DNA of 64,000 nt from Fasciolopsis buskii (GCA_008360955.1 LUCM01009167.1:147280-211279), one strand, 5' to 3'. Shown: positions 48,259 through 61,837, numbered from the stretch's first letter. The notes: generated from the sequence alone by a model not told the origin. Numbers and translations: made by a program.

Positions 48259-50414
48259 GGACGGCAAGTAAATAACTGTCAACTTCTTCAGGGATGGATT
48301 CACAGCATCGTTACTTTGGGTTTTTGAGAATTCTTTTTTTTGATTTCTCTCCAATATAAACTTGTTTTTCTGATTGAGCAGATGAAAAGCATTGCAGCAT
48401 ACGATTGTATTCGGAATTCTTACCTGCGCATAACAAAATATTAACTGCTTTCAAGAAACAGATAAAAACACTTTAAAATAGACAACAAAATGTAAAGTCA
48501 TTTGTGATACTTGTTTTTGCCTTGCCAGTAGGATGCATGTCTGTGACATCTATCTCACCACGATGAACGAAACTAATACCGCTCAGAAGTCGGGCGGACA
48601 AGTCGACATTTTTGCGTAGCCTGGAATAAACTCTCAAACAAACCGCGCCAGCAGGTGGCTTACGTGGATAAATCTGCTTGATTGTTGGGTGACCTGAAAC
48701 TGGAATGTGCTGAGTGGTGCGACTGCCGGCCCTGAGATTATGTTTTATATCCCATGAGGTCCTAAGATTTTCGTTTGCCCTGGGCAGGACGTCCGTCCGC
48801 AAACCGTCGTTCGACTGCACTAGAAGTGCTTTCGAGTTAACAATGCATAAATTAAGTCTATTGAAACTGCCAACGAGTTTCTCCCACTATCTCTATTGCC
48901 TACCCTATAACATCTCCCAAGCTGGCAGAAAATCATTACAAAGTTTCTGTCAGCAAGAAAGTAGTGTTTACTCTACGGAAAAAACGCATAGTGCTACCAA
49001 AACTGCTCGGTAGCTGAGGCGAATGTGAGAAAATCACAAAACTCGAAGAGCTCGATTGCACTCAATTTTATCTCCAAATTAATAAAGCCTGGAGAGGAGA
49101 AATCAAGAATAAGTATTACATTAATCTGAGCAGAACTCAAGGATTGCCATCTACCAGGTCAGCACAGTTCAAGCCCAGCTGAAAGTGCAGCCACTGTCTA
49201 AAACAAGCGTCATTGATGATAACACAAGCAGTTTGGCAGACGGCCAAGTAAACCGGTCTCAACCAAGTTTCCCGCGCAATCCGACCAGTCCAGAATGTAG
49301 ACTAATAGGAGAAGTTAAGAGATCGTTATGATTCGAGGTGCCACCAGTAGATATATTCAAATCGCAAAAACATCGATATGAACTAACGGAGAGGAAGGCC
49401 CAATGGGAGTTAAGCAGAAACGTGAACCATGCAGGAGTTAGGCAACAAAATTCAGCAATCAGTGAAATCAAAGCCATCGGAACAAATGAAAGTGGACGGG
49501 TACACTAGATTCCATAGTCACAATTCAGATTCGGCTGAAATGGACGCGTTGCCTTTATCTTGTCGAAAATCTTTCCATTTGCAGTCCTTAAAATGAATCG
49601 CAAAAAAAACCATCTTTGTCAGTCGATCAATCTGGTTTAGCAATCGTTACAGTGCTCACTCTACGGTTAGCCAATCTAATGTCCACTTTCGTGTACAGAG
49701 TTTAGGGAATCGTTATCATGCTATTCAGGTTTCCGAATGTTCTTGTTATAAAGAACTCTTCTGTACCTACGTTCTATGCTTCCTTTTGTTTTCATTCTCC
49801 TCTACTTCTCCACTAATTTTCCTGTCCCTCTCAAAGCTATCATTACAAGTCCGAATTTCAGCCTCAGTTTTAATCTTTTCGCCCTGGAATAATGACCATT
49901 CTCTAAAAGCAGAAACGGTAATGGGATCACTGCTTGTTCTCAGAACCCGCAGTGGTAAATCCATCTTCCCATTCTTGGTGTGTCTTAGAGTTCCCATCAG
50001 TCAAATGAACTGTAAAGTATACGTGAACATTGGTTATGTGACGGAAGATGGCTACCACCATCTCGGTCATCATTGGCTGTTCGCATTCTATTACGAATTT
50101 CTATGTTCTGGGTATAAATCTGCATGCTTACTTCCCCACAGTCTAAAATAGCAACCAACTCCAGATTAGTTCGCTTAACTTTGCACCTTACAATAAACGG
50201 AAATCCCAAACGATAATTTTGCTTATTTAGCACATGACGTTGCAAGATCGAATATGCTTGTAAACTGTTGTTCACACCTAGTTCACTGGACCACTCATAA
50301 ATCAGCTGCTCTCGAAGTCTGTTCACTTATCACGGGGCTATTCGGTTGCTTTTTGTCCAGCTTGCAGTCATAGACAAATGATCAATAATCTGCAAGGTAA
50401 ACTTTTGTGCTTTG

Positions 50415-50417
<3 letters not shown>
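48256..50417. other. Unassigned DNA between two TA tracts, with coding-like stretches
   Basis: I recognise no gene in this 2.2 kb. It does contain plus-strand stretches free of stops at about 48985-49126 and 49125-49508 (the latter with one internal TGA), and minus-strand frames at 49767-49997 and 49997-50326. Their composition looks more protein-like than the surrounding DNA (for example YELTERKAQWELSRNVNHAG on plus and GEKIKTEAEIRTCNDSFERD on minus). None matches a family I know. No Penelope-type reverse transcriptase or GIY-YIG motif was seen. Confidence 0.4.

Positions 50418-50448
<31 letters not shown>
50418..50448. repeat. TA microsatellite
   Basis: About 15 perfect TA units, 2.2 kb from the tract at 48.22 kb. 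A decayed SINE-2 copy begins shortly downstream. Confidence 0.9.
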
Positions 50449-50451
<3 letters not shown>

Positions 50452-50514
50452 TTGGATTTCTACGAAGTAATTATTTGGCAAAATGAAAACCCAACATATA
50501 AACAATTTGATACC

Positions 50515-50690
50515 ATGTCATTACGGGAAATGTATAACCCGGATACTACAATATTCAATTCACAATCTTTCATCCCCAGTTTCGATCCCGGTTTGGGCGC
50601 CATGGGTGTAAATATGAAACAGCTGTGCAAAGCGCCCACAGTCAGTTTATAGCGAACTGGAAATTCGCGTCGCTCAGTGAAGCATGGCCT
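50515..50690 (+). mobile_element. Decayed SINE-2 copy, plus orientation
   Basis: The order matches the SINE-2 head and tail. A degraded A-box region (ATTACGGGAAATGTATA) is followed by a B-box-like GTTTCGATCCC (50579-50589), then GGTTTGGGCGCC corresponding to AGTTCGGGCGCG of the 8-kb element, then GAAACAGCTGTGCAAAG corresponding to GAAACAGCTGTACAGTG. Divergence is high, so this is an older insertion. The 104-codon minus-strand frame across it is not a gene. Confidence 0.6.
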
Positions 50691-53635
50691 CAGTGAAGTA
50701 TGAATAAAATCCCACGGTCGACTGAAATGAACGTACCGAACGACTCGTTCAGGCAAGATATTCCCGTTTTCCAATACTCGTACACAAAATCAGCTTGAGC
50801 ACATTCATCTCCGGTACAAGAGTAAAATTGTCTTCAACACAGTCAGCGCTCTGGTTTCTTGCTGAACATGTTTGTGCAGCTTTTTTAAGCCCCAAACAGA
50901 ATAGATTGCCTCCTATTTCCTGGAGCGATATCGCACAGGCATTACAAGTGATGTGAACGACCATCGCCTAACTTGGCCTGATAGACAAATATCATCTGTT
51001 AAGTGCAACCTAATGAAAAAACTGGAAAACATAGTTCATAATTCCACGGTTACTTTGGACAACATTAATTGCTGTGAGTCTAACAGTGGCAGATCAGCTG
51101 GCTTCTTCGGCAATAAAAAGCAAAAGATTATTGTTAATTTTATTAATCCATTATAAATGGTACAGATCTTTCTGCGGTGATGTCCAGTTTAGGAGTAGAC
51201 CACGTGAGTGAAATTGTCCGGTCATGTTGACTGGTCGATAATGAGTGAGCGATCACCTCTTTTGTTTTCTGATGAGGGTCGATTAGCTGTAAATTGCTTT
51301 AAAGGTTTCTTACTAATCCATTTGTTATAGCAAATTGTTTTCTAGCACCGATGTTCTACTAATTAATTATTCTTTGTATTGACCAGTCATTTTTTTCTCT
51401 GTCTAAATAGTTTGGTTGCGTGTCATCCTGGTGACCAAAATGAGAAATCTCTGACAGCAGTCCAGAGGTGGGCTGATTTCTTACACAATAGCTGAACAAC
51501 GAAATCATTGTTATGCCCACATAATCCCATAGAACGCAACATTTTAGATTCATTCTGGTTCTGGATAACCATTTCCTTCTGATATGAACATCTCATGGAT
51601 AACGAAATGATCGACACTCACGTCTGCAGCGCTAATCATTGTTTCTCTGTTCGAAACTCAAACTGTTCGGGATTTTCTGTCCCATTCCGTGTCATCTAAC
51701 CATATTTTCTGTGTACACGTATGGATCACTAGTTTGGTGATCCTGTAAGCTGGCACGCATGCGTAAACTGTTTGGAGCACTTGCAAAGATCCACGTGTTC
51801 CGCTAACCACACCAGCGATCGCTTCAAAGTCTTTGATCGAAGGACGACATTAGAACTGGACTAAGACGAAATCGAATTTTTCCACTGATCTGAGTAGAGC
51901 AAAATATCGATTAACAAGTCTGGAACGACTGAGGTACCGGGTACAGTGCAAATTTGATGTAACATGTGATATTTTAGATGCATGCAATTTTCCCAAAAGT
52001 TATGAATTTAACAATTTCAGTGTTCCATGTAACTGGCCGACGCTTCGGCTACTTCAGATAGCTTTCCTCAAGAAACGTTTTTTATTGGAATTTTCTAAGA
52101 TATTAGAAACATTGCAATTACACCGCCTTTCGACATCTTTGTTAGGGACGGTAATGGACAATTACGGGCAAAGTATGAGTTTTCACCGTCTTATTCGGTC
52201 CAACCTAACTGATGCTGAAAGCTATTTAATGAAAACTTGTGGAAAATATGAATTTTGGTACAACAAGATTGGATAGATGAGGTAGTCAAGGAATATGGTA
52301 GATGACAGATAGATGGATGGTTCGGGTGCAAAAAACTCTAACCTTCTCCCAGACTTCAATCATTCTGACAACATTTGGACCAGTGCATCTTAGCGAAACT
52401 CTTCGAGTGGTTCTTGAGTTTTCCATTTGGCTGTGTAATTGTTCCAAGCTACAATTGTTCATGTTCTGTAACCTTCACGAATTTGAAGAATGTGAAATAA
52501 ATAACGAATTCATTTTCTGTCCTAAATCATCCTGTGGTCATGTAACTCTGAAATTACAGAACTAGAAAAGAATAAACTTGAACCAAGGGCACCTCCAGTC
52601 ACATCTAACTGCAGTAAACTGAGAAGTAGAAAATCAATCATACTGGCAATGTACACACGTGACACGTCCTGTTTTGGTACGGTGTTTGCGAATAAACGAG
52701 CCACATGTCCTCAATGGCCGCTCAGCCGGGGAAGGTGGATAAAGCAAGTCAAAAGGCAAACTAATCGTGAATATCCTGATTCACGAAACTAACACACTTC
52801 ATTGGGTTTGGGCCCCTCTGATTATTATTATAAAATCCCGAAAAATAGTTCGTCAGATCAGATTACGTCATTAGCATTACAAACGACAACATTATCGCGT
52901 TGGTCACAAGAGGTTTCCAGCGTGCTGAAGGAGGATGAATTTTGCAATAACAAAGTTTCCCGGGTAGAGAATCCAGAGAATTTCAACAGTTTCAACGGAG
53001 TTTATCCGTGATATGGATTTGTCACCTTGCCTCTTCCGTATCAACCTAGAGTGAATGCTTTTGGTTAATGTCTCTATACGCTAAAGAATTCTTCAGCACC
53101 CGTTTTACTGCACATTCGAGATTTCGAAGAGTCGCAATATTCCATGAACAAATATTTTTCCACAAATCAGCATAAGATAAACTTTCGTCACCAGTTCGGC
53201 TGTGAAATGCACGCCAACCAGGTTATTTACCGAAATTGCTGTTACGGTGTTCTGTCTTCCGTTCACTCAGATTCTCAAAATCATCATCTTTGGAAATTAG
53301 TCCTTCAGCGTTCACGGATTTTGATATTGTTGATTTTACTCATTAAAACTCTTGGCTAAGGTTTATACATCGAAGAGATCTGACCACACGTTGTGGCTTA
53401 GAAATTGTAAATCACATTTGGGCAAATGGGGTCGTGGCTTAGGAAATGTGCGCCGCGATTAAAATGTTGCAGGTCGTGGTTGAATTTTTATAGAAGGATT
53501 ATTGACGGAGATAATTACACTTTAAGTTCACCAACGCATGATGATCATTTATTCCGTAACCTCAAAAACCCAGTCATTCTAAATTAGGGATTAGTTAGAA
53601 CTACAGCCTATTGGTCATTCCCGTGTCTGTTAGAA
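50691..53635. other. Unassigned DNA, no recognisable gene
   Basis: No coding domain, RNA gene or transposon was recognised in this 2.9 kb. Confidence 0.5.
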
Positions 53636-53890
53636 GCAAGAGATTACGCGGTTTGCGACATCATTCGCCACGTGGTACAATCGCCCAATTCACCATTAAG
53701 AAACCATGGAAGTAAGACACAGCTGTTTCATTCTTGTCGTGAATCATCAATAAATAATATCCACCGCGCTCTAACTGGGCGAGAAGGTGAAAGCTGCGAT
53801 TGTGAAACGAACTTCATAGTCATTTGGTAAACTCGACTGGCTCTCAATCGCTTTTTGGACTTCATCACAGCCCAAAGCACCGAGTTTTTT
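53636..53890 (-). mobile_element. Decayed SINE-2 copy, minus orientation
   Basis: Compared with the 7.7-8.1 kb copy, the same parts appear in the same order: AGAGATTACG near the outer end, the tail (ACAGCTGTTTCATTCTTGTC), the tRNA-like region, and the segment ending GACTTCATCACA (GAACTTCACCACA in the other copy). Substitutions are frequent and the Pol III boxes are lost, so it is old. The minus-strand ORF at 53771-53971 is only the translated repeat. Confidence 0.65.
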
Positions 53891-54011
53891 ATAAACTATA
53901 CGGTCATGGTCGGTGGAGCTAAGTGCATGACACCCAATGGCGGATAACTTTTCGGCCGGTATCAAACACACTAAGAATGGTTTGAAAAAAGTCTACAGAG
54001 TTGACTGTGCG

Positions 54012-54105
54012 ATTCCCAACAAGGACAAAACAGCTGCATAGTTTTCATGGTCTCTTATTGGTAAACTCAGCGACAACACTGCAAGTCGAATAATTTCGTA
54101 GACTT
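54012..54105 (+). repeat. Decayed SINE-2 tail, plus orientation
   Basis: ATTCCCAACAAGGACAAAAC and the 75 bases that follow align with the SINE-2 tail (ATTCCCATCAAGGATGAAAC) up to the segment corresponding to GGTGAATTATTTCATG. It faces the copy at 53636-53890, so the two tails form an imperfect inverted pair. Confidence 0.65.
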
Positions 54106-55211
54106 TCTTATTTATTTTGAGACAAATGTCTTGTCTTCCAGCGCAAACTATTTTGGTAAGCATAGACTGCTTTAAACCCATCAACAATAGAAAAGCCAAT
54201 GTATTTACTTGGATGACTGGAATTAAGTGAAATACACTTACCAGGTAAAAGCAAGACACATTCACGTTTCCCTTTGTGAATACTATTGAAATCTAGCCCG
54301 GTGGGATGTCAAATCTGGAAGTTGCCATTAGATGCCCATTTTCCCCTGTACTCTCCAGCCCAGCTTGACAATCTCATTATAGTTTTGGGCAAGCAGAAAT
54401 TTTCTGACAGTAGTTTTATGGTCAAGAGAGTTGAGGTGAGTCTAGAACAAAGCAAAATATGACTATAATGAATTTGACGAATACAACATAATCAATGTTT
54501 TGTAAATTTTCATGAAAGACATTCCTCGAAGAATCGGTTTCACCGGATGGATTACTTCGGTTTACTAGCAAATATGACGAGTATTAGTTTGTACTCTGGC
54601 CTGATCCATTTTGTTTTTTTCACTAGTCAACCTAGTGGAAAATTTCTATCTCGTAGTTCTCGTCAGTTCAGGGTAGAAAAATCGGGATAGGATTAAACCA
54701 AATTCCTGCTCAAAATCAATCTGAATTTTTCCGAATAAACTAGAAACTGGATGGATAGTCATTTTCCTTTTCGAACGAATTCACCAGGTGGAAACGTGTA
54801 TCAAAAATCTGTCATACTTGGGGTCTGGGGAGATTGCATTCTGTCACTCAACCGTAGCTGACGTGATCCCACCACAACTTGTTAGATTTCTCAAGCGCAA
54901 ACATTCTGACAAACGGCCAAGGAAGTAGCACAAACCATCAGTGGAAAATCAAGCTATTCGGTTCCACTGCAATCTTTTTTCTACCGAAATATATGATTTT
55001 GTTCGTTTGGAAATATAAATCAGATGATCTCCTTCACATATTCGTGATTTAGTCATTGTAAAATCGAAGTCCTATCAAGTGTTATTTTTTGTCTAATTGA
55101 CAGGCCGATCCCAATTAAGCTTAAAAAGCATCTCTCCTTAAAACTTTTCGAAACAGAGTCGCACTTCACTTTGCTTTCTTCCAAACCAAACGTTAAAGCA
55201 AGCGGTTCAAG
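54106..55211. other. Unassigned DNA, no recognisable gene
   Basis: Nothing recognisable was found. Confidence 0.5.
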
Positions 55212-55300
55212 GCAAGTTGACCGCTGCCAAGTGTGGAATTGGAGAGGGGTCCGTACCCGGAACCTTCACGTTGAAGTGCCCGAATGTTGACCGCCTGATC
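55212..55300 (-). repeat. Decayed SINE-1 fragment, minus orientation
   Basis: On the minus strand, GGCGGTCAAC is followed by a B-box-like GGTTCCGGGTACGGACCC (55264-55247), then CCACACTTGGCAG. The intact 61.84-kb copy has the same succession: GGCGGTGGCCAA, GGTCGCGGGTTAGAATCC, CCCACTTGGCAG. Only the head and the first part of the body are recognisable. Confidence 0.55.
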
Positions 55301-57788
55301 ACTGCGGGTCAAAGCGCTTTTTCCAGAGATGGAATCCTAACCCACGTCCACATAGCAAAATGGGACAAGAAAGCAGAACCATAAAATCTTTGACCATCAG
55401 AGCTCTAGCTTGCACAGGCAATTTGACTGGTTGGTAGTCACGGAAATTACGATATTGATCTGTTTCTCCATCAGCCTCCATTCCACCTTTGGCACTGATT
55501 TCATTTGGCATCACATAACTTATCTGAATACGAGCTGTTCTCTTTTTTTGTCCGGAATTCCATCTGGGTGCTTTGTACCGAGGCCTCCCATTTCGGAGTA
55601 ATAAGTTGAATTCTCTGGGAAAGGACCCAAGGATGTAGCATATAGTGGAATTAGCATATCAAATAATCGTTCATGGGCGAAATAAGAAAAATCGTTACAA
55701 TTTTCCATAAAATTCGATCCGTTCGCCCGACAATGTAACCGTCACGTGTTTGGACAATAGAAGCGAGGTTTTCGTAAGCAAAACTATCCACTTTGCCGTG
55801 CCTGAGAAGCGCATTCTGTAATTAGAAATCAATAACATAAACAGATGATCAGGTGAAAAGTTGCATTACGTGCCTAGAAATCTAGACTTACCAATAGAAA
55901 GTTCTGAACAACAGTTGACCGTGTGCATCGACTCGACACACCTACTCGTGGTGAAAATGGAACTCTTGCTCCTCTCACTCTCCCAAGATCCCCACCCCAT
56001 CAGTGTTCTCCTAAGATCCGCTGAAATGGAACATCTGGCAAACTAAACAAAAGCTTTTAGAACTGGAATTAGCCCTGAATGATCGAATGCTTGGAACCAC
56101 CCCGAGAATCAAACGTTCGGAGATAGTTCTCGTCAAATTTCGTTTGAACCTAACTGTTTTCTGTCAGATAAAAATCCCCAAGTGGGTTTGATTTGATGCT
56201 CGCTGATGGCCAGAAAGTGATTTTGGACTGCTTTTTCATAAGAACGAAATTTAGGGTCACGGAAAAATTACCATTGTCGTCGTTCACTTTTCTGCATAAA
56301 ATTACATTCTTCTTTTAGTCTATCATAAAATTCCCCGTGACCCATATAATCCATTTGTGAACTGAATTTTTTTAAGTTCACTGCCGACGGTTTCGCACCG
56401 GGTACGGTAAGAATTTTTTCGAGCATTGAAAAAAGGTGTTTTTTCTGTTGTGAGTTAATTAAGAAAGCGATTCGTCCAACATTTTAAAACAAAAAGGATA
56501 GCGTAAGTGCGCCAGGGATGGCTTACATTTTCGTAAAATTCTTTCTCTTTCTTTAGTTTATCAACGCTATCCTTGGTCGAAAAACCTTTCGACTGAGCTG
56601 AAATCAAAATTGACGTTCCAGCCCATGTTATGCCATTCTCTCGGGACTATCCGGTTTCCACAGGCCGGAGCACAGAAGGAGCAGAGAAAGAAAATATCTA
56701 CAACATATTTATGTTTGGTCAGCGACAAGTAAGGCAATAGACGTTTGCTCATTTGGTCTGGGCTTATCAGTGGTGTTATCGATCGGAAAATCTCTGTCTA
56801 AGTATGCAACTCAGGTTGCAGGAAAACCCGAGCACTGCAGGTTACGCAGAATCCGTGCGCATTTTTTGCTACCAGAGAAGTCACACGTAAAATTTCTATA
56901 CGTACATGAATATTACAGTTTTCGATATCGCAATCATTTTAGAGTGTCATTCAGTTCTTCGCTCGCCTCATCACAATAAGAGATATCTAGGAAATCAGAT
57001 CAATCACTATTATCGCCGGATAATTGTTTCCATTTAATATTAGAAAAATGTCTGACTGTGATTGCGCACCCACAAAAGTAGCCAGCTGTTTGAGTAGTTT
57101 TAAGTAGAGCAAATTTCATCTAATTTCTTATTGATTAATTTGACGGTATAGGCTCACTGGTAGGAACGACGGGAGTTTTGAAAATTTAAGTATTTCATGT
57201 CGCGAACTATCAGTAGGACGTGTCTATCAAGTTTGAACTAGAATGACGATTCGAGACGAATGATGCGCAAACAAAAATCATGAATGCCGCGATATTCGGG
57301 AAGGTTGTCTGTGGTTCAGTCGACAACAACCACATCGCATCATAACCTGTTCATCCGTTTTGCAGTGCCTACTTTGCAAACCTCTGTCATCAGTCATCTT
57401 ACTAGGGAACACAATCGTACTGCCTTTCGTTGTCTGGATGATCTCGAGAATGGCCATTGTCGTTAATTTTATGTTACGACTGACGGTGAGGAAAATTTTT
57501 GTAGAATCCCTGAAATGATTATAAGCTAAAGAACTAGCAATGGTATTATTACTAGTTCACTTTTGTTCATTGTAGGATAAATTTCCAATATCCCTGAAGA
57601 ATGCTTCAATCGACAAGGGGCGAACAAATGGTGAAGTGACTCACGGCCGAGTAATTCGAACTCATGATAATTATGTCCAGACGCAGGTACACGTGTGATT
57701 GTTTCGAACTTGAAGACTAGAGCGGATAAAGTCAGGTAACGCCGGCGTGATGGACTATTGATTTTCAGTCATAAAGTAACAAGAGTGA
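55301..57788. other. Unassigned DNA, no recognisable gene
   Basis: No recognisable coding or RNA feature was found; ORFs are under 75 codons. Confidence 0.5.
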
Positions 57789-57958
57789 CCGGCGGTGGTC
57801 AAAAGGATTAGGTCGTAACGTTCGGACTTGAACGTGGGAACCCTCTCACCGTCGTCAGTTTCTTCGTTTAGCAACTCTGTGTTGGGCACCGCCCGTTCCT
57901 GAAAAATGGTGCGCACTGTCATTTCAATAATGGAGGAAGTAAATTATTAAAGATAAAG
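57789..57958 (+). mobile_element. SINE-1 copy, moderately diverged
   Basis: This starts with CCGGCGGTGGTCAAAAGGAT, has a weakened B box (GTGGGAACCCT), a body with GTGTTGGGCACCGCCCGTTCC and a 3' end GGAGGAAGTAAATTATTAAAG. Each part lines up with the 61.84-kb copy. The terminal pairing arms are partly destroyed. The A-rich end is retained, so this is a full-length insertion older than the 61.84-kb one. Confidence 0.75.
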
Positions 57959-60900
57959 AGATAAAAAGATGGATGTGAGTTTTCTGGCCCACACTAATTA
58001 AACAAAAGCCTATTGGGATGAAGTCTTCGAAATTAAAGTGTCGCGGTAGTTGATCATTATTTCTAAAAACGGTCTAAGTTTCAGCTGGCTTGTCACTGGG
58101 CGTTACTAAACGAATTCAACCTGCAGTTTCATCTCAAGAGTTTCTGATAGCATCCCCAAGTCATCCAAATCCCGGTTTCGATGGCATATATATGTATATA
58201 ATGTTCAAACCAGGACGGTCATGCGGAAGATGATGACGATGGCTTCGATGACGTTTAGGATGATTACTCGGATGACGGTGATAATGATGCTGACGAACAA
58301 TGTTGGATTTTTCAACCTTAATCTTGCGATAATGATTTCTGTGTCGCAGGAAGTATGAAGCATGAGCACGCTTGAAGGTAACTTTAGTCGGCTCATCTAC
58401 AGTTTTCCAAACCTGATCATAGTCATGGATTCAATGAGCTTCGTTTCTTTGGATAGCTTGTCTAATTCTCTTAAATAGTCTTTCAGTTGCCAGGTACACA
58501 CTGTGCATTTAATCACGTCGCTTATTCTGGCATACTTGTCGGATTTACCTATAATAACAAAATCATTTTTCCACTGCATACTTCCAGTTTCAGTAAATAT
58601 ATTTCAGTCATTTAGAAGCCTGCCCATCTCAATCTCCAGCGCACGCCCCCTGAAAATCAAAAGTGTGGATGACTGTTCAGATAGCCACTAAGGTCAAGCA
58701 GATTAAGTAGGAACTAGGATCTTTCTTTAATCTCACAGGGACGAATGTGGCCCACTTCTTCGTGGGGATTTGTCATACAAGAATTAACAACTTAAAAGTT
58801 GATACTGACAGGAATCCAAGTTTCACATTGATGTTATCTCTTGTGCACACAGCGAATAAGTTGATTCCCCTGGCGGAAGATCAGTTAGTTCGTTCACTGT
58901 ATTTGACCAGTTTCGACGCGTGATATCCATCCTCCAGTCTATTCTGCTCTCGGATACACACAATTCGGCGGAGTAACAACCTAAGCAGATATCAACTGTG
59001 CCCGAGACCGATTGTTGTTCTAATATTCATGCACGTACCAACTCAGACGGAATAGTCTTCCAATAGTCTTCCCGACATCGTAATATGCCCGCCTACGTTT
59101 TGTGCACACGGACAAACAACTAGGCAGCGTGAAACCTTCACGGCTACAGAGATTGCCAATTAGTCCACCGGCTGGTTTTCGTCGGTAACAATGAAATCAT
59201 ACAAAGGGAAGTTTATCCAACGAATTATTTCACAACAAACAAGAAATTTCCGTACCTCTCGTGAACCATTATCTCAGAAAGAAAAGGCAATTACCCTAAT
59301 CCTTCCAGTTTTATAAATTTTGATCCAATTCTTATTGCATTTGAAAAAAATCAAGAGAGATGCATGAGTACAAGTGTTTCCTTGGATTTTATTGCTCATT
59401 GAATCTTGTTTTTCTAATTTCTAGCCGAGACGATTTTTTTCCGGATCGGGAAGAGTGAATGGAGTTTACGCATCTACTAATCTTCACCACTTTATTTTGT
59501 TCACCGCTCGACTAATCGTGAAATCAATGCTCAGTTATGCTTGAATTTGACGGAGAATTTCGCCAATTACAAGTGACTACTTAACGATTAATCATCAACC
59601 CTCGATGCAATTGTTATTACGATGCAAGATTATCCCCTACATCTCATTCAGCATCACAGTGACAAAGTAGAAATCTTTCATGCAAGTTTGTGGGAACTGA
59701 GGGCACAGCGAAAGTAGTTATTCTGATAAAATATATCATAAATATTTTGCCAACGTAAGATCGGGCAGTGGCGAGTAGTCACCGAGATTTTGGGCCTACT
59801 GGGTTCATAAAACTGTCATTAGTTCTAGACTAAAAACGAACAATACCACAACACAGGACTTGCGCGATTACAAAGAAACACGAACGGTTGGTCCAAGGTT
59901 CCTTCGGAGTACATGATAGAAGAACAACTGTTTGAAATAGGGGAACAACACTAAGGGTGAATGTACCACGCTGTGTCGTTTCCATGTACTTTAGGTGTTA
60001 GCTTTTGTATTCCTATAGGTCCCACTCTCATGGGCAGCGGCCTAAAAAATTTCCTGGACTCTGAAGTACACGATATATCGATTTAAAACTGCTCCAGCAG
60101 ACGCCTTAACTCTTTTCGCTATCGATTGTGGCAAACGTCTCACATCATTTTCAGTTAACTGAACATGATTTTAATGTCCACATTTTAATTTTTCCTGCAA
60201 AGCATCCGCAAAACACTTTTCATAATTGCTGTCTTAATCCATTTCTTGACTAAACGTTACGTTGCATCAGAGATTTCTCGCCTGGTAGACTAATATCCTG
60301 TTTGACTTTCCGTTGAATAACCGAGAAACTGTGGGCATGGTCACACTTAGACACTTCCCGTTGACTTCCGATTTGCAATATTATTAGTAAGAATATTTTC
60401 ACTATTCATTATAGACGGTCTTAAAACCTAATTGTCAATTTGTTTGCATTATTCTAACTGCATTATGATCACTGTGACCGAATCGGCATATGCGCTTTAA
60501 AGGTTTGCGATGGTCAAGTGCTGATTCGAAAATTACACGTTTCTCATTCATTGTGTATATATGCGTAACGTTCGATCCTGGTTGTACCTAAGCATGTGTA
60601 TACTGGCCAACCTCCCATCATTAGCTCGTTCTCCTAACTGCACGTATGATGCACTTGGGCGATATCATTTCCTTGCAGAATCGTCAGTTTCGACATGGCC
60701 ACTGATTTACCCAGGAGAAAAGAACTAACTAAAATTCTGCCGTCATGTGGGTTAAATTTGAGTCCTTTATTAGCATCCATAGCAAATCATTCCAGCTGCA
60801 TCTTGCTTGTAGATCGAGTGCCTGACTGTACCGTTCTATTGTTTGCGACTGATTCGATGCAGTGCCCTACTTCCATCACCAGTAGCGGCATCTCAGAATC

Positions 60901-61837
60901 TCAAACAAGTATGGTTGTAAACAACCGTTTCTGTGCAATCAACATCGCTTTCCAGCGGAGGAAGACTGCAAGACTAAATGTTATGCTGGTGATACCTTGA
61001 TGTAACGTGACATTCCTGGGAAACGTACGAGGAGCCTGATGTAAAATAAAATGAAAAATCCACTTTCATCTTTTCCATTAGAAACTGGCCGTTATCACCT
61101 AAGACACTATAAGTTTGACGTTCACGTCACCTCAGGCAAATGGACGGTCATCGTTTCCATCCCGCCTCCTAGCATCGAATCAAAGTAATTCAAAATACGT
61201 TTGAACTGTGTAATTTGTTAATCCCTAGTGTTCCATTGGTCATTAGAGGTGAGGTGTAAATAAACCGTAAAACATCTTTGACATGTCATTAATTGCACAC
61301 TTCTGGTTCCGAATTCCCGCAAACATTTCTAAATTTCCAAGCATTGTTCGAAAGACTATCAATGAATCTCCCCAAATACGGTTGCAAGGTAAGCTCGTTT
61401 AATTTCGTGCCCTTTCTGAAACCCCTTTGGTTTTTCCTTAGTTATATGATCATTAAAATTTGGATTTTTTCCTGATTCCTGGAATTCCTTCATTGGCGCA
61501 TTCAGAAGACCCGCGGAACTGGGTTACGTGTACGGTCGAAAAGTAATGAAGCATTCGAATAGCTAAGGAAAATGAAAAACAAACCCATGCATCACGCACT
61601 TGGCAATTTGCAGACATGGATTCCCATTCAAAGTGAGCACTGTCAATAATCGAATTCCCGGCTGCTCGCGGAATTAATCTGGAACCAACGATGCTAAACT
61701 CAGAACACCAAATTCCTTCGCGCCGGGTTCAAACTCAAAAGGTCAAAGTTATTTGAGAGGTAGAATTGAAATCTGTGACTGTACGGCACTGCGGTCAAAT
61801 AAGTCTATACACTAACGGTATCATTGCCTCCTAAAGT
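57959..61837. other. Unassigned DNA, no recognisable gene
   Basis: This stretch contains a degenerate GAT-rich stretch at about 58218-58292 and a 60-codon minus-strand frame at 58397-58579 (MQWKNDFVIIGKSDKYARIS) that looks protein-like but is unmatched. A B-box-like string GGGTTCAAACTC lies near 61729 without a clear A box. A string resembling a SINE-2 B box (CCCGGTTTCGATGG) near 58171 is followed by a short TA tract; this is too weak to call. Confidence 0.45.

Noticed and set aside
48016..48327. 103-codon plus-strand ORF with Tyr-Ile repeats
   Set aside because: It runs across the antisense of the hammerhead and the TA microsatellite.
58205..58396. 63-codon minus-strand ORF rich in Ile and Val
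   Set aside because: It overlaps a degenerate GAT-rich simple repeat.
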